This document shows, one piece after another, positions 47,678 to 60,593 of a stretch of 64,000 bases of DNA. The stretch spans positions 806,001 through 870,000 of the forward strand of contig NBAZ01000001.1 in NCBI GenBank assembly GCA_002794735.1, in the 5' to 3' direction. Every line of letters starts with the position of its first letter. Position 1 is the stretch's first letter. A model generated the notes under the pieces. That model made no database searches. It saw only the letters and a program-made list of their open reading frames with translations, and was not told the origin of the DNA. Made by a program: the position numbers and the translations under genes. This stretch comes from Pyrrhoderma lamaoense (taxonomy: Eukaryota > Basidiomycota > Agaricomycetes > Hymenochaetales > Hymenochaetaceae).

Positions 47678-49368
47678 AGAAAGAAGGGAAAGGAAAGCAA
47701 AAACTCGCATAAACCGTTAGGTATGATTGAGGAAGATATCAGGCTAGAGGGACGGATGGACTTTCAAAGGAAAATGAAGATCAAGATGGTAGGTAGTAAA
47801 TAATGTATGATTTATACTAGTATAAAATAAATCACTCTCTTTATTCTTTTTTTGGCATACGGTACACATATCAATGATCATGATGCATGTATGAGTTTAC
47901 CCACAAATACCCTTCTTAATGATGCAGATCAAGACCACATGAAAAAAAAAAAAAGAAGAGAAGTAAAGGGAGAGCAATAGGTTATGTTTTTTTACATGTT
48001 TACATTAATTTACTATTGTATATTACGGTGATATCCTTATGCGAATTCGATTTGCTATTTAAAGTACACACTAGAACTCTTCCTTAGAATCCGGGAAGAA
48101 GAAAGAAGAAAAGAAAAGAACCGAACTTCATTTCAGGTGAAGTGAGAAAAAGGTAGAGTTGAGGAAAGCATAAGAAAACAATACAGAAGAGACCCAACGG
48201 AATGAAAGAAGAGGAAAAGATCCTTTTTTCGAGAGTACTATTCAACACGTTGAGATTTTTTTAGATGTAGTTTGACCAAATTATTTGTCTTGTCTGACAA
48301 CAAATACAGGTGAATATGAGATGATGCGTACTGCACTTTAATGTTAAAGGTGCATAAGAGTGGGGGGGGAGATAGATAAAGGGGTAGAGGGTTAGGAGCT
48401 CGGGAGAAGCATGGGGGAGATATACATGGACGTAAAGGCATAATGAAAAAAGAGTAAAGGTGAGTTGTCTCAACTTATTATAAGATACAAAGGAAGAGAT
48501 ATAGTAAGAAAGAAAATGTGGTATACGACAGAAAAAGAGGGGTAAAAGCAACACTAAATAGAAAACACAGCCAGAGTAAAAGAAGTAATGCGACCCAGAG
48601 AAAGAATAAATCAGTGAATACGCTAGCCCACATTAAGAAAGAAAAAACTAAAAAAAGGATGATGAAAAAAGTCCAGGGGCACAGCAGAGAAAAGAAAGGT
48701 AAAGAAGGTTTACTAAGAAACCATTGCTGGGTGATGAAAGTAAAGACCGTAAAGACTGAGAGCTTCGAAGGAGCTCAAGAAAGATCCATATAAGATATAT
48801 ATACTTTAGAAGTACGAAATTCGTATAGAAGTAAATGAGGCTCATGTAGGCGGTGTAAAGGAAAGGATATTGCTGGGAAAGGGTTCGATGATGCCTGCGG
48901 TTATGGAAAATAGATTGCGGGACAAGGAGCTGTGATGATTGGGCATGATACTGAAGATATGCGTTGAGTATAAGACTTGACTTGATATGGACATGAAAAT
49001 GAGTAATGGGCGTATGAACACGGAAGGATGATACGCATGAGTTAAAGGGGGGGGACATAATTGTGGGTCCAGTTATTGCTACTGAGTTCAGAAGAAGCTG
49101 CACATACAGATGTACATGTACTACCTTTTCTTTTTCAGAGTGAGAAAAGAAGTCCGCAGAATTCACGCAAGAACAGAGGGGTTAAAAATGTCACCTGCAG
49201 CAAAGATGACACGGGAAAAGGATATACTATACATAATTTGTCCATGGCTTATGGAAATCGTGATTTCTGTGTTATGCATCAACATGTTCGCAAATTTGAT
49301 GATTGCTGTAAGGATGTGGAGGAGCCGATGCGAAGTGACGAGAAAATGGGAATGAAAGATGAGAGGTA
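47678..49368. other. 1.7-kb convergent intergenic region
   Basis: Lies between the 3' ends of the adaptin-like and aspartic protease genes. It is purine-rich and AT-rich on the plus strand with A-runs at about 47944-47956. I see no coding sequence: short frames on both strands are K/R/E- or L/F/S-biased composition artefacts. Confidence 0.5.
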
Positions 49369-52225
49369 TCATGTTAAATCATCGGCGTTTACTACACGAG
49401 ACATGGTACTCGCTGGCCGTGGTCCGCTAATATTCCGCCGTGGTGGCTGAGGGCGAGTTTGACCGCTTTGGGTAGTGTTCATGCTCAGAAGACTTCCAGG
49501 ATGTGATGCCCTAAACGCCGGCTCAGCAGTGTTTGCTCGCGGAAGCCGTGGCCTCCGAGCAGCACTTCCAGACATAGTCATCCCCTCGGCCGAGTAATCT
49601 ATAACTAGTCCTCCGAACTCGTCTACGTTCCGCTGTAGAGGCATCACAGGTAGAGTCATTGGTACCTGACGAGGGGTTCCGGTGCGTTCTCCTGAGCCAG
49701 TACTATCCGCACTAAAGCTTCTGTCGTGATTAGTCGAAGTCAGGTTGGACTGATTGAGTAACGGGGCAGAGGGGGCATGAATGGAGTGAACTGATGAACT
49801 ACTGTAAGAGCGTTCATGAGTTGGGGGAGGTGGGCGCCATTCACCCAGTATTGGCTCCTGGAATTCTGAGTAAGGATCAATCCATGATGAATGTGGTTCC
49901 CAGCTATCATCTCCAAGCCGTGGCCTATCCCTAGGCTCTTCAACCTCGTCACCAGAACCTTCACTATCAAAGAACTTGCGGCTTTTTCGGTAGCCAAATT
50001 CGTCACCATCAGCCCCTACCTTGGTGATGACTGAATCGTATTTCTTCTCAAGGCGAGAAGTGGGATCAGCAACAGCAACATTAGTCAATGTGCGCTGAGT
50101 ATCCTCAGATGGAACATAGCTATGGACACGTGGAACAAGGTCGTACCGAGTGAGCGCGATACCTTCCTTGTCTGATCCCTTCTCGGAACTTTCGTCATTG
50201 GAAGCAGCGATACGTTTTGCTTGTCTTCGCTGGAAGAAGTATCGTATTCCGAAAAGGATTCCGCACAAGACAACAAATCCTATTAAGCCAAACAAGACCT
50301 TCACACCAACTGAAAGCTTTTCACCCGAAGTCAATGTAGCCGAGTTACTAGAACCTAATGGCTCATTCAGAACTCGAACCTTGTGAAACTCTTCTAGTGC
50401 GGTTGCTGGGTCCGTGAGATTTAATAATCCCAGTTGCGGGTTAATTCCACTGTTACGCACATCACCCGCATTCCCAATTGTACCATCTGATTGAACGGGC
50501 TCATAAGCCATGACCGAGTAAACATTCCGTAAGAATGGAACACCGAGGATTATGTCTCCAAATCCTCGAATACCAGAATTTGCTTGGATAAGACCGATGC
50601 ATGAGGATCCAGTAGTTGTCACGGCACTAAGGTCGAGAGGATGCAAAGGTATCTCCGTACGATTATCAAGAGTAATAGTCATATTCAGTGGCGTGGTGCA
50701 TGGCAAATAGTCTATCAAACAGATATTAAAATCCGGCCTTCGAAGTGTAATCTAATATTTATGACTCACAATTTCCATCGTTGGCGGGACTTATGCCAAT
50801 AGCACCCCAGATTGCATTAGCAATCTCCGACGTCGTAACAATATACGGCACACCAGTATCCAAAATCGCCTGAGGGAACACACTTCCAGACGCGCTATTT
50901 CCAATATCAACCTCCTTTCGTGTACCGTTTATGTAAACACTAATAGCTCGTAACTCTGCCTTCCAGTAGTGCACACCATCTGATTCAGAGACAAGTCCGG
51001 AGTATTGTAGTTTTTCTATATCGAGCTCGAGGTCATCGCCAAGTTGAGACCCTGAAGGGTGGCGTCCGATCCCAAGTAAACTTGGTACCCGATCCGTTCC
51101 TGGTCTTTCCAGTAAAAGGGAATGAAAGTAATGAGCGGGCGCTTGTGTAGTAGGGGTCATCCCGAAGAGATTAGACATAACGGAAGCGCCGTCCCGTCCA
51201 TCTCCAACCCCTGCTGGGAGCCTTTGTTGGATAATAGAATTGAGAGGGAGAGCTAATCCTAAGATGCCAGAGAAATCTGAGCCGAGGGATTCGTTAACTA
51301 CTGTGGTAGCCGCAGCTAGATAGTAGGTAAGAAGATATCGTAAGTAAGATGAAAGGATTCACATAAATGGTTAAAACAATGTGAAATGAATAGAGTGGTA
51401 GGTCAGTGGCTGAATCTGGAATTTCATAATGAAAAAAAATAAGAAACCATCAAGAAGCTTACCCAGTGCCTGGTTGCCAATCTCATACGGACCAAGGGCA
51501 AAACTATCCCAGTATATTGGTCCTGCCACTTCTCCGCTAAGATAGTTGATGTCGAAATTTACATTTGTGTTCACCGAAGATGAAGATGCAGATGGATTAT
51601 ATGTAGGTGGTTTGTTGTTCGTACATGCTGCCGAACTGCATTGGTTCGAAGCAATCCACTGAAATCACAAGTGTTAGAATCACCACTTTCAGGTTTCATC
51701 TGATAAATGAAAAGAACAAAATAAGAAAAATAGACTCACAAGGTCAGAAGACCCGGTATCAACTTGTAGATGAAACGTTTGGCTTGAGCTGCCCACAGAA
51801 ACCTGAACAACATAGTTCCTGTACAATCAAGTAAAAAAGAAAGAGTAAGATTCTCTAGTTCAGGCCAATGAAACCATAACAATGATGAATTGAACGTACG
51901 GACTGTAGATTGAGTCCCCAATGAGTGACATAGAAAGTACAGCGCCATTCTCCCCTCCTTCTTCATCGTTGTCATCACTATCGTCGTCCCTTCGTAATAC
52001 ACGACGAACTGTCCTCTTCCGCCTCTCTTTCCCGGATGTTGTGTCCCTCCTTCTCTTGTACTTCTTGGCACGCACAGCGCGCTGACTTAGCCCAGCTACT
52101 GCTCCTGCTCCTTCATCGACCTCTCTTAAGTCCACAATCCTAACAGAATCTTCTTCGTGTTTCTTTGTGAGCTCTTGCTTTGTCCAACGAATCCTGGTAG
52201 ATCCCATGCATGCAGTCACTTGCAA
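49369..52225 (-). CDS. Membrane-anchored pepsin-like aspartic protease with long cytosolic tail
   Basis: A1-family protease. Exon 1 (down to about 51899) gives a basic pro-region with dibasic sites (KKYKRRRD, RKRTVRRVLRRDDD) that suit Kex2 maturation. The catalytic body has NYVVQVSVGSSSQTFHLQVD running into the first active site DTGSSDL, a flap region NFDINYLSGEVAGPIYWDSF, SDFSGILGLALPL and the second active site AILDTGVPYIV. Near residue 560 a single transmembrane helix (VKVLFGLIGFVVLCGILFGI) is followed by RRQAKR and about 270 disordered, serine-rich, probably cytosolic residues. The start is uncertain: the first methionine is at 52225 (or 52207), no signal peptide is visible, and no upstream ATG occurs before about 52700. 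An upstream exon or base loss may be missing. Confidence 0.82.
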
Positions 52226-53203
52226 GGAAATTGTTTAAACCTGGGAGGTACTAGGGTGAAAGAAAAATAGATGTTAAGGGTGCTAGGTAATTCGGAGGGG
52301 TGAAGGGGCAATTATAACTAGGAGTAAATGTGTATTATAAGCTATGTAAGAGAGCTTTGTGTTTGATCTTCCGTTAGAGCGTTGGCCGACTTCCGAGTGG
52401 TGGCGTCTGTTGTCCGAGCCCAAATAAAGGTGGCCGAAAGAGCCTAGAGAGACAAAAGGAAATTTGCGAGGCGGAGTTGAAGATGAAGGTTATAAGTAAG
52501 AAAAGCAAGGAAAGTGATTAGTGAATGAGGAAAAGCGGAGAGCGAAAGGCTGTGTAATTTTGAGCGGAAGAGTAGGGCGCTGTGGCCCTGCCCTGCCTGT
52601 GGGGAGAGAAGTTGATGAGTTAGTTGGATCGAGCCGACGCTTGCTTTAGACGCGGCTCGGCTCCTCCACGCCGTCGTGGTACTCTACACTCTAAATGACT
52701 ACATTATCAATAGCCCGTTTCGATCGAATTCATTTCCCATCAGTAATATGAATTCTTCGTCCTTACAACCAGCGCTCTTTTTGTTATTCAGAATATGAGA
52801 TATTGCATTTCCAGTCCATAGTGACTTGAGAAAAGATACAGGAAGAGTGTAAGCTAAGTTGAATGAGTAAATGAAGAAGAGTAAGAGTAAGCGGATGATA
52901 TTGTAGAAAAGAAAATAAGAAAACGAGGAAAAAAATCAGCAAGCTTATAAAAATTAGGAAGTACAAATTCGTGGAATAGAGAAAAAAAATGTACAACGGA
53001 ATGGATGGGGGTGGTGTGACTGTTGATTATCAGTCTCATAAGGTAATAAAGATTTAATACAATTCATTCGGTCTTTGTTCACCACAAGTTAAGATTCGAG
53101 TCCCACCGTCAAGGGAACAAACTTTTCCTTTTCCAAAGGCGATAAGTCCATGCATCCCTTTCGTCATTGATGTACATAGATCCGAATATGAAACGTCCTT
53201 CAG
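52226..53203. other. Intergenic region upstream of the aspartic protease
   Basis: About 1 kb with no recognised gene between the protease start and the tricalbin stop. The 52440-52700 part is likely the protease promoter and 5' UTR; 52780-53040 is purine-rich. An ATTCGAGTCCCACC string near 53094 looks like a tRNA T-arm, but no tRNA can be folded around it. Confidence 0.45.
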
Positions 53204-56200
53204 TTACTCCTCGGTAGGTGGTCGTCTTGATATGGAAAATCTCGATGGTGATCCAAAGGTACTGCGACTTCCGGACATTGAGTTTACTGATCCTGCTCGT
53301 CCAACACTTGCTGACCCTAAGGGATCAAACTGTAGTCGCAAAGCTAGTAAACCGGAACCATCCCTCAACTCAGCCAAAACGTCAGCGCCCATGCCAGTCC
53401 CATCTGCTTTTTGCTTGATGTGTCGCCAGATCTATTATCACGTAAAAATCACATGTCAGCAAACATGCATTAAGTATGAAAGGAGAAAGCAAGATAAAAC
53501 TTACATCAATCTCTGCCTCGCCCACCGTTTTATCCTTACCCAACGTATGATGATCAAGTACCCGTAGATACAGTTTGGGTGTTGTAGGACCTGCCGGGAA
53601 CGAGAACATTTCATTCCTAATCGCCCCGAGATAATCCAGTTAGCAAACATAGATAAATAAATGCAATGAACATGAACTTACCATTCAGGCGTGACTGTTT
53701 TACCCGAATGCTTGGTTTTATATTCCTTTTCACCAACCCGCACGATGACATAAGGTTTGGGAGGATCACCATCTGAAGAAAAGAGATCCTTTGCGTTTAA
53801 GACACTGACTCTCAGCGTCCCAGGCTCCGGTGCAATACCGCCTTCAACATCTGACATAGGGAAATTAATACCATTGCCGGCCTCCTTTGCCCCAAGCGCA
53901 GCACTAACTTGACCCGCCGGTGGCTCCTCTGCGTTAACAATCGGTACAGATTCTTCATCCGAGCTTCTACTCGAATGATCAAACCCAAACACACCGCTAA
54001 CCTTTGATCCAACCTTGCCAACGCCATGTCCCACTTTCCCAACTCCGTGGAAAACACCCTTCCTGCACCAAGTGGAATGGCGCCTATTTGTGTCATAGCA
54101 CGACCAGCAGTTGAGAATGTGCTCGTGTTCTTGCGAGTCTTTGCAATGATCTCAGGCGTAAATAACAGTCTTACGCGGATCTCTCCTTGTTCACCATGTT
54201 TAGTATGCGAGAGCTTAATTGATCGTTCTACAGCCTCAAATGGTTCTAGATCTGCAAGTTCAATTCTTCCAGTACCCAGGGATTTGGCTTGTTCGATTTG
54301 ATTCCAATCGAAGACTTCCAGCCAGAAATCTGCACCGACACGAGATGGCTATATAACAAAATAACTCAGTGACTTTTATTATAATCATTATTTCTTCCTT
54401 ACTCACCACCTGAACTGCAAACTGTTCATTCCACTCAGGTGTGAGAGTTTTCTTCTTAGTTTGGGATTTGTAAACTTTCTGGTCATTAAGCGTAAACACG
54501 ACGTAGGGGTCAGATTTGCCTATATAAATTTGTGAAATCAGTTGATACACGAGTAGTCCAGGAGTTTTTAACTTACCACCGCGGTCCACACCCTTGATAC
54601 TGTGACCATCGATGAGATCAACGCGGAGCACACCCATGTCTGTGTTTTTTGTCATTAGCGTAACGAGAGCATATAGAAAATTAGGTATTGAATCTCACTG
54701 TTAATGCTCTCACGTGGTTCCAAGACGATATCAACGGGTACGTATCGCGCTTCAATTTCGACTATTGATGTTTTCTTTCCATCTGGGTCAGTAAGTCTGA
54801 ATTGAGTTGGACCATCCTTAAGTTGATGAAAGTTAAACTCTCGACTCTCTATCAATTTAATCAAACGACTCACCAGCGCTTGTTCGAGGAATTCTTTGGC
54901 TTCACATTTGAACTCCGCGATAATGTCGTCTTTTTCACCCTCTTCATTTTCATTAAGTCTCAGCCACACGCGACCAAAGTCAAGCTCCTTGATAAATCCT
55001 TCACCAACATGTTCCCACTGGGCATGCAAACTACGCGCACGAACAGTACTGAAACAAGGCCAGTATGCGTCGTCTAGTAAAACTTCTAACCGACCCTTCT
55101 GACTGAGTTGCCCCGAACGTACGTCAAAGACGATCACCCCAGACTCTATTTATCAAAAGAGGAGTTATTAGATTCAAAACGCAACACAAACAATGAAGAG
55201 ATTTACGATGTGATAAAAGCTCATCCTTCGTCATCTCAACACCTGGGACATTCACAGAACTATCTGTATTAGTCGTACGACCGGTCTCAGCGGTCTCGGA
55301 AGTCTTCACCGTTCCTGTAGTCATAGCACTGTCTATCGACATGTTATTTTTCTTATGCTTCCTGAGTGAAGCATTACCGTTAGAACTGGTTTGACTCTTG
55401 GGACTTGTGGGGCTCGCTTCTTCTAGATATTCTTCAATCGAAGCCCCCATAGGTAAACTCGCTGTGACACCCTCAGGAACGTGCTCTCTTTCTTCGTCGG
55501 AAGTAGAAACTGATGATCCGTCGTCAAAGCCACTCTCAACCACTCTTTGTATTTCATTCGCAGAAGACTCAAAGGATACACCTTTAAGAGCTACCGCAGG
55601 AACAAACTCTGCTGTGTAATGCAATTGACCTTTGTAAACATTACCGTGGTCTAGGCGGATTGGATCAACAACGTCTTTCTTGCCGAGGGATGCATAAGGA
55701 AACTTCGGATCTTTACTCTTCCCTGCTAAGTCTCGTACTTTCAACTCACAGGTTCCCAGTGACCTGTCCTGTAGAGAGGTTAAAATTTGAAATGTATGTC
55801 CTGGAAAGGCTACTTGCCTTGGTCAAATGCTGATAATCCATACATTCGAGAAGCATGGTTTCTTTTAACGAGTGGACAGGAATATAGATGATTTGATCCC
55901 ACTCGGGATTCAGGTCTTGCAAGGGAATTAGCAACAAACGAAAAGATTAGTAAAGCACAACATACTATTGTTTACAACCTCAGTCCTTCCCATAACGACA
56001 TTATTCACAAGAACGCGAACGTAAGGGTCACTCTGGGTTTTTCCAAGTGAGAAACTAATGAAAAAGCATATTATCCATAATAAATGACTAACCTTGCCAC
56101 CAAGCGCTGCCTCCACGTTTTTAACATCTGTTGCCTTCTTCATCCAGAGTCTAACAATTCCTATTGGCGGAACATAGCTATCTGCTCCATGCAGACTTCC

Positions 56201-58801
56201 GGCCATATTAAGTGGCTTCCACTCTGCACTCATTCGCAATTTCCCAGTCTTGCATCCACTCAGAGGCCACCAGTCACGTGCTGTCTTTTTTGCCTCAAGA
56301 AGATCTTCAAGCTTAATGCTCAGATAACCTATCATCGGATCCTTTAAGAAGTCTCGGTCGTCAATAACCTTTACAGTCACAACAGAAGCATGCTTATCAG
56401 AGCATAAAAACTCTGTGGAGCTTTCCCAAACAGGGTTGAAAGTATGCTTGACGCAGGGAGTCTTATGAATAGGGGGTGAGTTTGAACTGAGTAAAACCTT
56501 CGCGAAAGGATTAATGTCTCCAGATAACACTTTAGTATGATCAAGATCTTTGGCTTGGTGGAGCGTCAAGCGCACAATACCGACCTCTGCAGATACAATT
56601 AATTCAAGCAAACAAATGTACATTATACACTCACTGGTATCCGGGAGTTCCTTTTCCTTTCCATCAACAACTTCTGGTTTGAGAACGGGGTAGAACGATA
56701 CATCGAAACGGAGTTCGCCTCTTTCCTTTCCATCCTTAAGTATTTTAGCTTCGATGCCTTCCTGGGTTGCGTCTTCTGCAAGTTTGCTGAGATCAAAAGT
56801 TGCAGTCCCAAGTTCAGAGTCTTTTCGGTGCTCGTTCCAGTCGAACACAGTAAGCGTGAGAGTCTCCGTGAGTGAATTAATAAGCAAGAATTTAGTCTCG
56901 TTCCAACTGGGATTGTAACTATTAATTTTCCCCAGATGCGCAAATCCAACATCGCCACATTTTATACGATTACGTCACAGTACGAGTTTAATGACAATGT
57001 TAGTTCTAGGATCGGCGATGATGCTTAAGATACTCACGTCGATTCTTTATACTTGGTTCTAGCCAGTTCCTGTCTCCCGTTGATGCTAAAGCTAACATAA
57101 GGATCGGGAGTTCCACCTCCGATCTTCGTACCCTTCAAGCTGCGAGCAGAATGGACAGTAACTTGAAGAACACCGATTGCCGTATCAATTGGTGCACCTG
57201 AGAGGAGCTGCTCCAAGTTTAGGGTAAATACTAATAAAATTCAGGGAAAAATTATTAGATGGAGCTTTTATTGTACACAAGCCAGGCCTACCATTCGGAT
57301 CATACATCATTGGTCCGAGGATAGCGTGTACCATCTCTCGAATGAACGCTGACAACCCAGGTATCTGAGGTGAATGCCGTGAATATGATGGCGCATATAG
57401 TCAGTGTAGGATACTCACAAATCCAACATCGAAGCCAAACATGTCACCGCCGATAGGTTTCAAAACATAGTCAAAGACTGGTTTTTCGAGGAAACTGAGA
57501 TCTACAACCTGGACGTGTGGGAACGTTGTCATAAGCTTCATCCTTACTCTCATCAGACCGCTGAAACTCATGTCTTCCAGGAGTATAGGAACTGCGGCTG
57601 ATGCAACGCCTTTACCAACTCTGATACTTAAAACAATCTTTGGGTTGACCTTTTTTGCGGCTTCCTTTGGTGTCATGTCACTCACATCATTAGGTGTGAA
57701 TGAAAATTTCCAGTCCATTGTTACTACGTCCTCAGCAGTACGTGGCCACGTACGGACACTGTCAATACGAGGCGCCTTGGTTCCAAGTGTGAAGGTTGAA
57801 AGTCGGAGGGAGTCGAGAAAGGGTGGGGTGTTGATACTTAATATTTGGTCTACGCTTTGAATGATTGTTTGAGATAGAACGGGCTCATAAATAAGCCAAA
57901 AGCGGTCCAGGAAATGGTTCATCCAGTCAGCAGATTCAGCTTCCGCAACAAGCCGGGTTTTAACGAGTTCTCTCTGAATATCATCGCGTGCGCGTCTCCG
58001 AACTCGTTCCATAGAGGTCTTATAGTAAGTCGCGCAGACAGCGAGAAGTATCAAGAGCCAACCCCAACCGAAACGGAATAGGGTAAGAAAATGTGACATA
58101 AAAACCGCAAAGAATATAATTGCAGCGTTATGGTACCATGCACCATAATACTGCTCATTTATGAACATCTCAAGTAGAGCCTTATCTTTCTGTATGCCTT
58201 CCGTAAGAGGTGCGTCGTCAATTCCGCCGACTGCGCGCCAACCCACTTTGAACCAATCCGGGATAGCGGGTGCGACTTCGTTTGGGATAGTCCCTGGAAT
58301 CTCGGGGCTGGGTCTGGATCTGACCCCGGGGTATCAGCGTCCGTGACTGTTATTGTAGGTGGTAGTGCCGGTGCCTGTCCAGAAGTAACAGCAACCTCTG
58401 TTGCAATGTAGAATAAAAATAAAGCGACATTAGTATTTCGATCATCATTCTGAATGTTAGAACTAAAGGTATTATTGGGCAAGCAAACTTGATGGCAAAG
58501 CGGAGAAAGAAAGGATCTGAGGCCCGTGCTGCGCGCAGTGCAAAGTCTCAAGAAAGACGAGAGCATCGCTGAAGCACAAGCGCGACTACAGACTAAAGAT
58601 ACCACACTTACCTTTACCGCTTGTAGCATCGTTTGAGGAGTTTCCATTGGTGATCTGATTCCGTCCTTTTCCCGCCGCCGCTGCCTTTTGAGCTGGGGTT
58701 GCGTCGGGGTCGAAGGAATGTACAGCTACGGACTGTTTCTCTCTGTCCTGAGCGAGAATACCGTTCAATTGGGCATTTGCAATAGCATCAGTCGTTGCCA
58801 T
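53204..58801 (-). CDS. Tricalbin (extended-synaptotagmin-like) SMP/C2 tether
   Basis: ER-plasma membrane tether and lipid-transfer protein. Start MATTDAIANAQLNGILAQDR. After a disordered N-terminus comes IPDWFKVGWRAVGGIDDAPL, a hydrophobic hairpin (NAAIIFFAVFMSHFLTLFRF and GWGWLLILLAVCATYY), then the SMP domain (ESADWMNHFLDRFWLIYEPV and VVTMDWKFSFTPND). About six C2-like domains follow, for example VLQVTVHSARSLKGTKIGGG, GIVRLTLHQAKDLDHTKVLS, GIVRLWMKKATDVKNVEAAL, a degenerate one near 54900, MGVLRVDLIDGHSIKGVDRG and GTLRVSVLNAKDLFSSDGDP, most with SDPYV-type calcium loops. Two -1 frame breaks are needed: at GGGG 58304-58307 (plus strand), where DPDPAP continues as EIPGTIPNEVAP, and between about 54096 and 53990, near a glycine-rich HGVGKVG repeat. 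The product is about 1,500 aa, like yeast Tcb proteins. Confidence 0.9.
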
Positions 58802-59051
58802 TGTAGGCGACGAAACAGACGAGGCCAGGAGAGAGGAGATATGAGTACAAGGTAGGGAGAGTGGGTAGTTGGAAGTAGAGAAGAAATTAATGGAGTGTGG
58901 AGAGTGTGCAGTGTTATACTTCTCTACCGCTTAACTTGGCGCGTCTTTCTCACTTCAGAGCCTCAGTTCGGTCCGTCTATGACGTCCATTATTGTCTCTC
59001 CAATAGTTACTCTTACATAAGCAAACTACACTTTATACTACTGATGTCTAC

Positions 59052-60363
59052 TCATGCCGCACCGCCACCTCGCCCTGCTCCAAACTGGTTTGCTCTGTAG
59101 TTCGGTTTAATATAAGCATTATTGTCTGCAAATTTCAACAAAGTAACTCAATCACTCACAGGTCTCGCATGGCTGGATCAGACATAAGCTCTGCCATTGA
59201 TGGCATTTGTCCAGACTGTGCCCGGTTCATCTGTTCATAATATATAGTTTCAGTACACATTTCTAAGGCACAAAAAACACGCAACCGCCCCACTCCTGAT
59301 AACGGCCCCCATGCCAATGATATGAACATGAAAAAACACAATACACGTACCATGTTAGCGAGCGCAGGGTTCTGCATCATACGTTCCAGACCTCCATTTG
59401 CCATCACTTGTTGTGCCATTTGCATTAACATAGGATTCTGCATTAAGGACGCAATATCAGGCATTCCTCCGCCCCCTCCTCCCATACTTCCCAACAAATC
59501 TGCGAGACCTCCCGCCCCTCCCGGCCCTGTACCAGTGCCTGTCCCAGCATCTCGAGTTGCAACTTGCGGGGAAGTATCTATCCTGGCCTCGGAATTTTGT
59601 AGTCCCGATTTCAGACCTGCATTATTCGGGTCAATTTCCAATCCACTTCGGAAGGCTGTCGCAGCGTCAGAGTATTTCCCAAGTGAATAGAAAGCATGTC
59701 TTTTAGTCTGAAAGATTAGTTTCCCCGAAGACACTTTGATATACAGATAATGAAAGGCGCTAACCCGAGTCTATGGTATGCTTTTGAGAATTTAGAATCA
59801 ATCTCGATTGCCCTCTGAGCGTCTAAGATGGCATTATCGTGATCTCCTTTACTAGAATAAGCAGCTGCACGATTTGAGAAGAATACAGCGTTGGTTTCGT
59901 CGAGTTTAATGGCTTGAGTGTACGCATCAATAGCGGCATCGTAGTCTTTTTGACCCATCAAAACATTTCCTTTAGATTTGAGCTTTTCTGCCTCCGCCTT
60001 ATCGGATGCTGATGGGTTGGGTGGCAGATCCGAAGAAGAAGAAGAAGAAGAAGAGGCTGGAGCGGCGGCGGACGAATTCATTCGGTCTCTGGTTTTTAAG
60101 AAGAGATCGAAAAGCGAGTTGAGGCTTGCAGGCTTTATACTCAATCTTTCTCTCTCCTGCTCATTATGGGGTCAACTCCGAAAGCCTCACCAATACACTG
60201 TACTATATACACTTTGTTAAATTACTAAGTTAATAAAATCAAAGGTGGACTCACCTGCAACTTCGAGACCTTCCTTATCATCCTGTTTGATAGTACCATC
60301 TGCGATGGACTGGTTTAAGAAGTCAATGATAGCAAGGACCAGTTTTTGCTGTTTCTCCGACAT
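59052..60363 (-). CDS. SGT2: Small glutamine-rich TPR co-chaperone SGT2/SGTA
   Basis: Hands tail-anchored proteins to the GET pathway. The first exon starts MSEKQQKLVLAIIDFLNQS with IADGTIKQDDKEGLEVA, the N-terminal homodimer domain that binds Get4/Get5. A serine-rich linker then leads to three TPRs (KLKSKGNVLMGQKDYDAAID, NAVFFSNRAAAYSSKGDHDN, SKAYHRLGHAFYSLGKYSDA). The C-terminus is glycine- and methionine/glutamine-rich (NPMLMQMAQQVMANGGLERM) with NPALANM and a final QFGAGRGGGAA encoded by a short last exon ending at 59052. It is divergent from PRP19 with 230 bp between start codons. Confidence 0.93.
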
Positions 60364-60593
60364 CAATGCTTATTCCTGTAGCCAAGACGTGTGTGTACTG
60401 TGGCAACGGGTTGCAACGTTCCAAAATATAACGAAATATCGGTGCACGCATATATGATATAACGTCTGAAGGTGTTGATCGCTGACGTAAGCCAGAATTT
60501 GCACAACACGCGAACGCGAACGATACACTAACACTTGGTTCACCTGTGGTGTCGTTGGTCTTTATCACTCTCAGACCTGAACGAAACTCAACC
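60364..60593. promoter_or_regulatory. Bidirectional promoter of SGT2 and PRP19
   Basis: 230 bp. It lacks the RTCACRTG site of the other divergent promoters. Instead it contains TGACGTAA (CRE/ATF-like) at 60483-60490 and ACGCGAACGCGAACG at 60508-60522, a tandem of MCB-related ACGCGA. Function inferred only. Confidence 0.4.

Noticed and set aside
48648..49166. 172-codon minus-strand frame between the adaptin and protease genes
   Set aside because: Composition is typical of AT-rich non-coding DNA, with no recognisable motif.
53085..53115. tRNA T-arm-like ATTCGAGTCCCACC
   Set aside because: No acceptor stem, D arm or anticodon arm can be placed around it.
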